Below, piece by piece: positions 1 through 6,789 of a stretch of DNA of 11,142 nucleotides (position 1 is the first letter of the stretch; every line of letters starts with the position of its first letter). The notes beneath the pieces were generated by a model that was not told the DNA's origin, searched no databases, and saw only the letters and a list, made by a program, of their open reading frames with translations. The stretch comes from an uncultured Bacillaceae bacterium (lineage in GTDB: Bacteria; Bacillota; Bacilli; Bacillales; Cytobacillaceae), in assembly GCA_937995745.1 (NCBI GenBank), contig CALKIU010000143.1, positions 1 through 11,142 of the forward strand, in the 5' to 3' direction. The translations under genes and the position numbers were made by a program.

Positions 1-49
1 GGAGAACTTTATTATCCTTCACCAAAACACAGTTAGTGACTCTTTGCAT
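1..49 (-). CDS. yvcI: Nudix hydrolase YvcI, N-terminus only (cut by window edge)
   Basis: Only the first 16 codons are inside the window. They read MQRVTNCVLVKDNKVL, which I recognise as the start of the YvcI Nudix family (first beta strand and turn before the PGGK and Nudix box segments, which would lie off the left edge). The ATG at 47-49 has a GGGGTGG ribosome site about five bases upstream. It is the gene that follows trxB in Bacillus, at the head of the yvcI-rapZ-yvcK-whiA group, so position and sequence agree. Family members hydrolyse nucleoside diphosphate derivatives; the catalytic Nudix box cannot be seen here. A sigma-A promoter (168-196) sits about 110 bases upstream. The identification rests on a short N-terminus plus synteny. 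Confidence 0.8.
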   Translation of the reverse strand, partial: MQRVTNCVLVKDNKVL

Positions 50-109
50 TCATTCCACCCCAAATAAACAACCAATCTATGTCTTTCATCCGACTGCGGT
101 CCGGGCGGG

Positions 110-121
110 AGTGAATTCACT
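110..121. promoter_or_regulatory. 12-bp perfect palindrome in the yvcI leader
   Basis: AGTGAATTCACT is a perfect inverted repeat about 40 bases downstream of the predicted yvcI transcription start. It could be an operator or a small RNA hairpin. No known regulator box is recognised in it, and a 12-bp palindrome can arise by chance. Confidence 0.25.
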
Positions 122-167
122 GCGAAAAAAGACGTGCTCCTGTCAGACCAAACAAATTCCTTAGATT

Positions 168-196
168 ATTATACTATTTTTATGAATAGGTCACAA
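168..196 (-). promoter_or_regulatory. Sigma-A promoter for the yvcI group
   Basis: On the minus strand TTGTGA (191-196) is followed after exactly 17 bases by a perfect TATAAT (168-173). Transcription would start near 161 and run left into yvcI with a leader of about 110 bases. This is the best promoter match in the window. Confidence 0.7.
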
Positions 197-638
197 TGAA
201 TTGAAATTTTATCCAATCCCTTTGTTTTCAAGGAGCTGCTGTGATTTTTTCCGTATTTGACCTTTGCATTGGCGTCTTTGCCCACTGCTGTGACAATCCG
301 CATGTCCCGAAAAAAATCCGCCTGAGTCCTGTGCCTGTCCGCAACCCGGCAAAAAAAGAGCACAGGACGGCCTGTGCATATTCAAAGGATTATATGACAA
401 AAAGGGGGTCAATTTCTTCTAATATCATACAAAAAATATGTTTCAAGTTTGTTACAGGATAATTAAAAGGCAGTTAACGATGATATTTTTTCCTGAACAG
501 GAATCATTTGTCCTTCCGCCGGACCATGTTTCACCGATTTTGCGCGCATTTTTGAAAAAAGAAGCCGGACGCCCGGGATGAATCAGCGGACGCGGTTCTC
601 TTCCCCGGGGCATACCCGTGCCGGTTTCTAGAAAGGAG
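197..638. other. Intergenic stretch between trxB terminator and yvcI promoter
   Basis: No convincing gene is seen on either strand. A GTG at 241 on the plus strand has a good AAGGAG in front, but the encoded 73 residues look random and the frame runs through a hairpin terminator, so it is not called. The stretch holds the minus-strand terminator at 351-377, an isolated minus-strand TATAAT at 389-394 without a properly spaced -35, and an imperfect inverted repeat near 490-503. A small RNA ending at 351 is conceivable but not demonstrated. Confidence 0.5.
351..377 (-). terminator. Intrinsic terminator between trxB and yvcI
   Basis: On the minus strand GCACAGG (371-377) and CCTGTGC (360-366) form a perfect 7-bp stem with a four-base loop, followed at once by TCTTTTTTT (351-359). 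It lies about 300 bases beyond the trxB stop, after a first terminator, so it may catch read-through or end an unrecognised short transcript. The right half of the stem can also pair with a 9-base complement at 326-334. Confidence 0.65.
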
Positions 639-672
639 GAAAAAACCGCACACAAAAAGTGTACGGTTTTGG
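639..672 (-). terminator. Terminator of trxB
   Basis: Directly after the trxB stop the minus strand reads AAAACCGTACAC, a loop of T residues, then GTGTGCGGTTTTTT: a stem of about ten to twelve pairs (one G-U) ending in a T run. The plus strand also ends in a T-rich tail after the stem, so it may work in both directions. Confidence 0.8.
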
Positions 673-674
673 TT

Positions 675-1619
675 TTATGCGTTCAATTTTTCTTTCAATT
701 CTTCCACATAATGCTGCGCGCTCTGGGCGGCAATGCTGCCGTCGCCGGTGGCCGTAACGATTTGGCGGAGAGCTTTTTCGCGGACGTCTCCCGCGGCAAA
801 GATTCCCGGCACTTTCGTTTCCATCTTCTCATTGGTGACGATATAGCCGTTTTCATTCGTAATGCCGAGCTCTTCAAACGGCTTCGACAACGGAACCATG
901 CCGATATAAACGAACACTCCGTCAGTTTTATATTCCATTTCTTCACCCGTTTCCCTGTGGGCAAGAATGATGGAACCGACTTTGCCGTCCTTTTCCACAA
1001 TTTTCTTCGGCACGTGTTTCCAGATGAAATCAATTTTCTCATTGGCAAAAGCTCTTTGCTGGAGAATCTTTTGCGCCCGCAATTGATCGCGGCGGTGAAC
1101 GATGGTCACCTTCTTCGCAAAACGGGTCAGATATACAGCCTCTTCCACGGCGGAATCTCCACCGCCGATCACGACAATTTCCTTGTCGCGGAAGAACGCC
1201 CCGTCACAAACGGCGCAATAAGAAACCCCGCGGCCTGTCAGCTCTTTTTCCCCGGGGATTCCGAGCTTTTTATACTCGGCGCCTGTGGCAATGATGACGG
1301 CGCGGGCTTTGTATTCTTTATCGCCGGCGACGACCGTCTTGTAATCCCCGTGATCCTCCACTTTGGTAATTTCGCCGTAAGCATACTCGGCCCCGAACTT
1401 TCTTGCGTGTTCAAACATTTTATTGGCCAATTCTGGTCCGAGGACCGTTTCATAACCGGGATAGTTTTCCACTTCTTCCGTGTTGGCCATCTGGCCTCCC
1501 GGTACACCCCGTTCAATCATCAGCGTCGACAATTCGGCACGGGACGTGTACAAAGCGGCCGTCATTCCGGCAGGCCCAGCTCCAATCACGATCACGTCAT
1601 ACATTTTTTCCTCTGACAT
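675..1619 (-). CDS. trxB: Thioredoxin reductase (NADPH, FAD)
   Basis: Cytosolic flavoenzyme of 314 residues that passes electrons from NADPH through FAD and a redox disulfide to thioredoxin. The sequence shows the FAD-binding GAGPAG at residues 13-18, the redox-active CAVC at 135-138 inside the NADPH domain, the NADPH-binding GGGDSA at 152-157, the 2'-phosphate-recognising HRRDQLRA at 175-182, and the second FAD motif GDVREKALRQ at 277-286. Length matches the B. subtilis enzyme. The ATG at 1617-1619 is chosen because AAAGGAG lies about nine bases in front; an ATG further upstream (1643) would place that site inside the gene. A candidate promoter at 1679-1707 and the terminator at 639-672 suggest a transcript of its own. 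The yvcD-trxB-yvcI order is as in B. subtilis, where trxB is activated by Spx; that control cannot be seen here. Confidence 0.97.
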   Translation of the reverse strand: MSEEKMYDVIVIGAGPAGMTAALYTSRAELSTLMIERGVPGGQMANTEEVENYPGYETVLGPELANKMFEHARKFGAEYAYGEITKVEDHGDYKTVVAGDKEYKARAVIIATGAEYKKLGIPGEKELTGRGVSYCAVCDGAFFRDKEIVVIGGGDSAVEEAVYLTRFAKKVTIVHRRDQLRAQKILQQRAFANEKIDFIWKHVPKKIVEKDGKVGSIILAHRETGEEMEYKTDGVFVYIGMVPLSKPFEELGITNENGYIVTNEKMETKVPGIFAAGDVREKALRQIVTATGDGSIAAQSAQHYVEELKEKLNA

Positions 1620-1678
1620 ATCCACCCACTCCTTTACGTACAACCCTTTATTCCCAATTCAGCACAAACTTAGGACAC

Positions 1679-1707
1679 ACTAAAAAACGCTGATAAACAT
1701 TTGTCAA
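1679..1707 (-). promoter_or_regulatory. Candidate trxB promoter
   Basis: Consensus -35 TTGACA (1702-1707), 17-base spacer, then TTTAGT (1679-1684; four of six bases match the -10 consensus). The start would fall near 1672, leaving a leader of about 50 bases. The weak -10 fits a promoter needing an activator, but this is inference. Confidence 0.5.
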
Positions 1708-1766
1708 TAATATATCCTGATAATTCATATCCTATTAAAAATCCGGCTCAACGTCCAAATATATGC

Positions 1767-3251
1767 TCACTGAAGGTATTGGTTGATCATTTTCACGTAT
1801 TTTCTCAACGTGGAAACGGAAAGGTTGTACTGACGGGCGACTAAATCCTGCGAAATCCTTTCATTGTGGAGTTTCCCCCATATATATTCCACGGCGGCGG
1901 CGTAAGCTTTCCCGTTCTTGATCGGAACAGAATCTTTTTCCAGTTCAACCGCAAGGGAAAACCACAATAAAAATATGCCCATGCTTCTCCTGTCGAGCGG
2001 GTGGTGGAAAAGATGCAGATATTCGGCGGCTTCGTGGACGCCTTCCATCGCCGTTCCGCCTGTGCCCCGGCCGAGCAGCCATTGGACATACTGTTTTTCC
2101 AAACCGTCACCGGCCCGGTAATCGGCGAGGATTTCCTCTTTTTGATCGGACAGGGAAGCAAGAAAAAGACCCAAAAGCCGTTCTTCCAAATGTTTGCTTT
2201 GGATGCTTTTCTGAATGACGGAGAGTTGCCGGTCTTTTTCTTTGGAAGGAGAAGGCCCGCCATTCCACGGCTCCTGGCCTGCTTTTTCCGGCTCATATTC
2301 CACGACTTTTTCCCAGTGCTTTTTTGCTTCCCGTTCCCTTCCGCTGTAATAGGCGGAAAGGGCGAGCCAGTAGAAAAACGGTCCTTCGCCGTAAAAACCC
2401 TGGCGGTAGAGCTTTTTTAACAGCCCATAAGCCACTTCAAATTCTCCTGTCAAGGCGAGCGTCGCCCCGAGCTTATATTGCTGTTCGACGAGCATCGGCT
2501 TGACCTTCACTAACCGCTCCCTGTAAAAGCGGACAGCGGCAAAATCCCGGTTGTAATAAGCAAAAATCAGTTTGTTGCACAAAGCGTGCAAATTGCCGGG
2601 ATTTTTTTCAAGAATATGGTTCAAAATGGCATCGGCCTTCTTCTTTTCCCCTAAATAGAAATAAGCCAAAGCCAAATTATTATATGCGGACCAATATTCC
2701 GGAAAATCTTGCACAAGGGATTCAAGCAAATCCACCACTTCCGTCAGCCGTCCCGCCTGCAGAAGTTCCCGCGCTCTTTCGTTCTTGGCTATCAAATCAT
2801 CCTGCCGGTAAAATTCCCCGGCCAGCTCTTCATCTTCCAAACGGAGCAAATCGAGGAGATCTTCCGCATCTTCGGCAAATATGAGGTCCTCGTCCAATTC
2901 CAGATACGTGACGGCATGGTGGTAAGCCTCTTTAAACATCCCCAGGTGGGCATAGTTATTGGCCAAAAAATAATGACACTCTGTCATTTCGCCGCGGGAT
3001 TTCTCCAAAAGCTCATGCAAAATTTGGTTGGACTCGGAAAACTCGCCCATTTCCGTGCAAACGATGGCGAGCCGGAACAAGATTAACGGCTCATCCGGAC
3101 TAAGCAGCCGCGCCCGTTCCAAAAACTTTTTCGCTTTTTGGTAATCCCGTTGCTGATGGTATTTTAATCCTTTCGAAAAATAGTATTCACTTGATAATGC
3201 AAAGGGGATGATAACCCCCGGTTTTTTTTGCAATTTAGTGTTTTTACCCAT
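1767..3251 (-). CDS. yvcD: TPR-repeat protein, YvcD-like, with HTH-like C-terminus
   Basis: Predicted cytosolic protein of 494 residues without signal peptide or membrane segment. Residues about 20-130 and 200-345 are helical pairs with tetratricopeptide character, for example SKGLKYHQQRDYQKAKKFLE and the AYNNLALAYFYLGEKKKADA segment, separated by an acidic stretch (ELDEDLIFAEDAEDLLDLL). TPR domains usually bind other proteins. The last 30 residues (ISQDLVARQYNLSVSTLRKY) look like a helix-turn-helix of the type that ends several TPR or SEC-C proteins; DNA binding is not shown. The ATG at 3249-3251 follows GGAGG by five bases; the frame stays open further upstream, but that part overlaps the promoter. 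It sits between the his operon terminator and trxB, as yvcD does in B. subtilis. The exact function is unknown to me. Confidence 0.85.
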   Translation of the reverse strand: MGKNTKLQKKPGVIIPFALSSEYYFSKGLKYHQQRDYQKAKKFLERARLLSPDEPLILFRLAIVCTEMGEFSESNQILHELLEKSRGEMTECHYFLANNYAHLGMFKEAYHHAVTYLELDEDLIFAEDAEDLLDLLRLEDEELAGEFYRQDDLIAKNERARELLQAGRLTEVVDLLESLVQDFPEYWSAYNNLALAYFYLGEKKKADAILNHILEKNPGNLHALCNKLIFAYYNRDFAAVRFYRERLVKVKPMLVEQQYKLGATLALTGEFEVAYGLLKKLYRQGFYGEGPFFYWLALSAYYSGREREAKKHWEKVVEYEPEKAGQEPWNGGPSPSKEKDRQLSVIQKSIQSKHLEERLLGLFLASLSDQKEEILADYRAGDGLEKQYVQWLLGRGTGGTAMEGVHEAAEYLHLFHHPLDRRSMGIFLLWFSLAVELEKDSVPIKNGKAYAAAVEYIWGKLHNERISQDLVARQYNLSVSTLRKYVKMINQYLQ

Positions 3252-3282
3252 GTAATCCTCCATCAAATTTATTACCGAAAGT

Positions 3283-3291
3283 AGTATAGCA
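3283..3291 (-). promoter_or_regulatory. Extended -10 promoter of the TPR gene
   Basis: The minus strand reads TGCTATACT, an extended -10 element (TG, one base, TATACT), about 32 bases before the ATG. No good -35 is seen at 17 bases, which extended -10 promoters tolerate. Because the his operon ends in a terminator further upstream, the gene needs a promoter about here. Confidence 0.5.
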
Positions 3292-3496
3292 CAAAATACC
3301 CGTGGCTTGGATGTTAAATTGCAAAAAAATGCAATCCGTTCTGAAACCCGGCAGAAAAAAATGTTGCCAACAATCTTTGCCGGTATACCCCGGAATGAAA
3401 TATTTTTCGGTTTGGCCAAGCCGGGAGGAGCGGTTTATCCGGAAAGGCGTTTTATCAGAAGGGGGGCACTCCCGAACCAACGGCGCGGCTTTTGGA

Positions 3497-3548
3497 AACA
3501 AAAAACAACCCGGAAAATCCGCGCCAAAGGGCGGGCGGTCTTCCGGGT
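3497..3548 (-). terminator. Terminator of the his operon
   Basis: About 27 bases after the hisIE stop the minus strand has ACCCGGAA (3541-3548) and TTCCGGGT (3508-3515) as an 8-bp outer stem. Inside it a GC-rich part (CCGCCCGCCC with GGCGCGG) can extend the pairing. It is followed by TGTTTTTTGTTT. This marks the end of the his transcript and separates it from the TPR gene. Confidence 0.7.
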
Positions 3549-3574
3549 CAGCCGCAAAACATCCAAACGGCGGT

Positions 3575-4234
3575 TTATTTTTTGTTTTTCGGAGTTTGAT
3601 GCCGTTCTTCGAGGACGCGAAGCACTTCTTTCAACGGAAGCTTCTGTTCCTGCAACAAAACAAGGAGATGGTAAATGAGATCCGCCGCTTCCCACTTCAG
3701 TTCTTCATGGCTGCGGTTTTTGGCGGCAATGATCACCTCGGACGCTTCTTCGCCGACTTTTTTCAGGATCTTGTCAACGCCTTCTTTAAACAGATAGGTG
3801 GTATAAGATCCTTCCGGCATTTCCCGCTCGCGTTCGGCGATGATGTTCCCGAGCGTTTTTAAAATGCGGAATTCCTCCAGTTCATCGCCGCTTGCAGATT
3901 CGGGAGCCGCTCCGTAAAACGTCTCCGTAAAACAACTCGTCGTTCCCAAATGGCAAGCGGGGCCGGCCGGTTCCACAAGGACGACAATGGCATCGCGGTC
4001 GCAATCATATTTCATGGCGACGATTTTCTGCGTATTTCCGCTCGTCTCCCCTTTATGCCAAAGCTCTTGGCGGGAGCGGCTGTAAAACCACGTCTCGCCG
4101 CTTTCCAAAGACTTTTGCAAAGATTCTTTGTTCATGTAAGCAAGGGTGAGCACTTCTTTCGTTTTTGCGTCTTGGACGATGGCGGGGATCAAACCTTGCT
4201 TGTCAAATTTGAGTTCCAGATCGTCTATATTCAC
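3575..4234 (-). CDS. hisI: HisIE: phosphoribosyl-AMP cyclohydrolase / phosphoribosyl-ATP pyrophosphatase
   Basis: Fused enzyme of 219 residues for steps 2 and 3 of histidine synthesis. The N-terminal cyclohydrolase domain (about 1-110) shows WHKGETSGNTQ at 59-69, the metal-binding DCDRD at 77-81 and GPACH...SCF at 91-102, whose Cys78, Cys94 and Cys101 match the usual zinc ligands. The C-terminal pyrophosphatase domain (about 120-212) has LFKEGVDKILKKVGEEASEV and WEAADLIYHLLVLL, the acidic helices of the all-alpha NTP pyrophosphatase fold. Translation starts at GTG (4232-4234), which overlaps the hisF stop as GTGA, so the two are probably translationally coupled; GGGGTG lies eight bases upstream. 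It is the last gene before the operon terminator. Confidence 0.96.
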   Translation of the reverse strand: MNIDDLELKFDKQGLIPAIVQDAKTKEVLTLAYMNKESLQKSLESGETWFYSRSRQELWHKGETSGNTQKIVAMKYDCDRDAIVVLVEPAGPACHLGTTSCFTETFYGAAPESASGDELEEFRILKTLGNIIAEREREMPEGSYTTYLFKEGVDKILKKVGEEASEVIIAAKNRSHEELKWEAADLIYHLLVLLQEQKLPLKEVLRVLEERHQTPKNKK

Positions 4235-4989
4235 CGTACATTCACCCCGTGATTTTTCAAATAAGCCTTCACCTCGGCCACCGATGTTTCTTTATAGTGG
4301 AAAATGGAAGCAGCCAGGGCCGCATCCGCATTGCCTTCCTGCAAAACTTCTTTAAAATGTTCCGCGCTGCCCGCGCCGCCGGAGGCAATGACCGGTATGG
4401 ACACCGCTTCGCTGACCGCCCTCGTCAGCTCAACATCAAAGCCGTTCTTTTCCCCGTCCCGGTCCATGCTCGTAAGGAGGATTTCCCCGGCGCCGAGGCT
4501 TTCCGCTTCCCTAGCCCAGGTGAGAACATCTTTTTCGGCCGCTTTTTTTCCGCCGTGCGTATATACCCGCCACGTGCCCAGTTCTTCGTCAAATTTTGCA
4601 TCGATGGCCACCACGATCGCCTTGGAACCGAAAGCTTCGGCACCTTCTTTAATCAATTGCGGATTGACGACCGCGGCCGTGTTGATGGACACCTTGTCGG
4701 CGCCGGCATCGAGAATCTTTTTCATGTCTTCAACAGTATGGATTCCGCCCCCGACGATCAGCGGAATGTCCACTTGGGCGGCGACCGCTTTTACGACATC
4801 GATCATCGTTTTCCGTCCTTCAACGGAAGCGGATATATCGAGAAGGACAAGTTCATCGGCCCCTTGTTCATCGTAAAACCGGGCCAGTTCCGCCGGATCT
4901 CCGGCATCGCGGAGTTGGACAAACTGTACGCCTTTGACGACCCTGCCGTCTTTTACATCCAGACACGGTATGATTCTTTTTGCTCTCAT
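4231..4989 (-). CDS. hisF: Imidazole glycerol phosphate synthase, cyclase subunit
   Basis: A (beta-alpha)8-barrel of 252 residues. It combines PRFAR with ammonia, which normally comes from the HisH glutaminase, to give imidazole glycerol phosphate and AICAR. Catalytic Asp11 (in PCLDVKDGRVVKG) and Asp130 (in VVAIDAK) are present, and so are the phosphate-binding GGGIH (80-84) and ASGGAG loops. The residues that form the ammonia gate in the Thermotoga enzyme are all kept: Arg5, Glu46, Lys99 and Glu169 (Glu167 there). Nothing in the protein explains how it would work without HisH. The ATG follows the hisA stop with one base between; GTGA overlaps hisIE. Confidence in the enzyme is high; its ammonia source is open because no hisH is in the window. 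Confidence 0.97.
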   Translation of the reverse strand: MRAKRIIPCLDVKDGRVVKGVQFVQLRDAGDPAELARFYDEQGADELVLLDISASVEGRKTMIDVVKAVAAQVDIPLIVGGGIHTVEDMKKILDAGADKVSINTAAVVNPQLIKEGAEAFGSKAIVVAIDAKFDEELGTWRVYTHGGKKAAEKDVLTWAREAESLGAGEILLTSMDRDGEKNGFDVELTRAVSEAVSIPVIASGGAGSAEHFKEVLQEGNADAALAASIFHYKETSVAEVKAYLKNHGVNVR

Positions 4990-4990
4990 A

Positions 4991-5722
4991 TCAGTTCCCC
5001 ACTTTTTCCAAAGCTTCTTTTACAGTAAATCTTCCTTCATAAATGGCTTTGCCGACAATCGCCCCTTTGACTCCCTTCCCCTCAAGAGCCTTCAGGGCCA
5101 ATAAATCATCGAGACTGCTGACACCGCCGGAAGCGATCACTTCCTTGCCGGTTACCTCGGCCATTCTGGCAACCGCTTCGATATTCGGCCCGGAAAGCAT
5201 CCCGTCGGTGGCAATATCGGTAAAAATGAACGTCTCCGCCCCGGCGTCGGCAAATTTTTTCCCGAGGTCGACCGCCTTTACTTCCGACGTATTCATCCAC
5301 CCGTGGGTGGCCACATAGCCGTTTTTCGCATCAAGGCCGATGGCAATCTTTTTGCCGTATTTTTTGATCATCCTTATGGCAAAGTCGGGATCGGAAACGG
5401 CCACGCTGCCGAGGATGACCCGGGCTACGCCGTTTTCCAAGTAATGCACGATATCTTCTTCCGTGCGGATGCCTCCGCCGATTTGAATGTGGACATTCAA
5501 CTTGTTGGCGGCTTCGATGACGAAACGGTCATTGATGCGGCGGCCGTCTTTGGCGCCGTCCAAATCGACCATATGAAGCCAAGCGGCGCCCGCTTCCACA
5601 AATGTTTTCGCCATGTCAAACGGGGAATCCCCGTACACCGTTTCTTTGTTGTAATCCCCTTGCAAAAGGCGGACACATTTCCCGCCCCGCATGTCAATGG
5701 CGGGATACAGAGTGAATCCCAT
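4991..5722 (-). CDS. hisA: ProFAR isomerase (HisA)
   Basis: A barrel enzyme of 243 residues that isomerises ProFAR to PRFAR, the substrate of HisF. The N-terminus LYPAIDMRGGKCVRLLQGDY carries the catalytic Asp10. The second acid/base Asp is Asp131 in GLDAKNG. Phosphate loops are GGGIRTEED (82-90) and ASGGVSS. Two-fold half-barrel similarity to HisF is visible (AID and CLD, GGGI in both). The ATG has AAAGGGG about eight bases upstream. The stop is one base from the hisF start. In B. subtilis the gene upstream would be hisH; here there is a 251-bp non-coding gap. Confidence 0.97.
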   Translation of the reverse strand: MGFTLYPAIDMRGGKCVRLLQGDYNKETVYGDSPFDMAKTFVEAGAAWLHMVDLDGAKDGRRINDRFVIEAANKLNVHIQIGGGIRTEEDIVHYLENGVARVILGSVAVSDPDFAIRMIKKYGKKIAIGLDAKNGYVATHGWMNTSEVKAVDLGKKFADAGAETFIFTDIATDGMLSGPNIEAVARMAEVTGKEVIASGGVSSLDDLLALKALEGKGVKGAIVGKAIYEGRFTVKEALEKVGN

Positions 5723-5973
5723 AGCTGTTCCCCTTTCTAAATGGAATGTGTGGCCGTGATTACGGTGGCCGGTGCCGCAATCCCCCGGTAAAACCGGCCG
5801 CGCCCGTTGTTTAAGCGATCAAACTAACGGGATGATGAATGGCCCGGCCGGAAAACGGGATTTGTCCATGCGCTCGGTTTTTTTCCGAAAGACGGTTTTA
5901 TGCGGCACGCGGGCGGACTCTGCCCGGCCCTTGCCGGAACTTTTTCGCCGTCCCTTTCTTTTGGCGCCGCTTT
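5723..5973. other. hisB-hisA gap where hisH is expected
   Basis: In the Bacillus order hisB is followed directly by hisH (about 210 codons). Here only 251 bases separate the hisB stop from the hisA start. I translated all three minus frames. Each is closed by stops and none contains the HisH landmarks DYGMGNL, GxxLGIC-GMQ or FHPEKS. The content is GC-rich like the his genes, with short inverted repeats (CCGGT-TTT-ACCGG near 5783-5796; CGGGC...GCCCG near 5912-5929). The bases GGATTTGTCC near 5859-5868 also occur in the hisD-hisB repeat, but the match is too short to assign. The last 16 bases carry the hisA ribosome site. Confidence 0.7.
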
Positions 5974-6561
5974 TTAAAGCACCCCTTTTGTCGACGGCAC
6001 TCCTTTGACCCTCGGGTCGATCATCGTCGCTTCATCGAGGGCCCGGCCCAACGCTTTAAAAATCGCCTCGATCATGTGGTGGGTATTTCTGCCGTAATGC
6101 AGGATGACGTGCAAATTCATGCGCGCTTCAAGCGCCAGTTTCCACAAAAACTCTTCCACCAATTCCGTGTCAAAGGTGCCCACTTTTCCGCGCGGAATTT
6201 CGCCCCGCAGTTCAAAATGGGGCCGATTGCTCAAATCGACGACCACTTGGGCAAGGGTCTCATCCATCGGCACGAACGCATTGCCGTAGCGGCGGATGCC
6301 TTTTTTGTCGCCGAGGGCTTCTTTCAATGCCAGTCCAAGGCAAATTCCGATATCTTCCGTCGTATGGTGGTCATCTACCTCCGTGTCGCCGGCGGCGCGC
6401 ACCGTTAAATCAAATTGGCCGTGCTTGGCAAACAGATCCAGCATATGGGTCATAAAAGGAACCCCCGTCTTCAAATCGGCTTTTCCTTCCCCGTCAAGAT
6501 TCAAGGACAATTCAATATTGGTTTCGCCCGTTTTGCGGACGATTTTTGCCGTTCTTTTCAT
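5974..6561 (-). CDS. hisB: Imidazoleglycerol-phosphate dehydratase
   Basis: Monofunctional HisB of 195 residues; it converts imidazole glycerol phosphate to imidazole acetol phosphate. The two manganese-binding repeats typical of the family are present: DDHHTTEDIGI at 63-73 and NTHHMIEAIFKALGRAL at 159-175. There is no fused histidinol-phosphatase domain, as expected in Firmicutes. The ATG at 6559-6561 starts MKRTAKIVRKTGET and has GGAGGG about five bases upstream; the frame is open 31 codons further but has no family similarity there. It is separated from hisD by a 228-bp repeat-bearing gap and from hisA by the gap that lacks hisH. Confidence 0.96.
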   Translation of the reverse strand: MKRTAKIVRKTGETNIELSLNLDGEGKADLKTGVPFMTHMLDLFAKHGQFDLTVRAAGDTEVDDHHTTEDIGICLGLALKEALGDKKGIRRYGNAFVPMDETLAQVVVDLSNRPHFELRGEIPRGKVGTFDTELVEEFLWKLALEARMNLHVILHYGRNTHHMIEAIFKALGRALDEATMIDPRVKGVPSTKGVL

Positions 6562-6622
6562 CTTAACCCTCCATCCCTTGTACCTGCCGAATATTTTTCC
6601 TCTCCCCGCCTTTAAAACTGCC

Positions 6623-6757
6623 GCATGATGCGGAATTTGCACTTTGAGGACCATTTCACATGCTCTTCCAAGGATTTGTCCTTAAAAATCCTGTTTGCGG
6701 ACAAAACGGACCGATTTTCCATCGTCTTTGTCTTCAAAGCGGACGGGCGAAACAAGC
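6623..6757. repeat. Diverged copy of the 52-bp palindromic repeat inside the his operon
   Basis: The hisD-hisB gap contains the same unit structure as the array at 10570-11142. One full 31-bp unit (6675-6705) begins TTTGTCC and ends GCGGACAAA. It is followed by a 21-base linker (6706-6726) whose GGACC-ATTTTCCATC core matches the array linker at 10757-10777. The next unit begins exactly 52 bases on (6727, TTTGTCTTCAAAG). Before it, CTTTGAGGACC at 6642-6652 falls where the right arm of a preceding unit is expected. The outer units are decayed. The repeat lies between the hisD stop and the hisB ribosome site, so it is transcribed within the operon. Confidence 0.75.
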
Positions 6758-6789
6758 GCGGAAGCTTTTCCGCCCGGTGCAGGCGGGAA

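Noticed and set aside
241..462. Plus-strand frame of 73 codons with GTG start and a good AAGGAG site
   Set aside because: The translation looks random and the frame spans an intrinsic terminator hairpin of the other strand; no supporting context.
618..1616. 332-codon plus-strand frame opposite trxB
   Set aside because: The minus frame carries all thioredoxin reductase motifs; the plus frame is its mirror, with no family similarity.
5723..5973. Degraded hisH remnant (VFRPGHSSS in one minus frame vaguely recalls the HisH FHPEKSS segment)
   Set aside because: The likeness is a handful of residues, the neighbouring residues do not match, and the frame has no other HisH motif.
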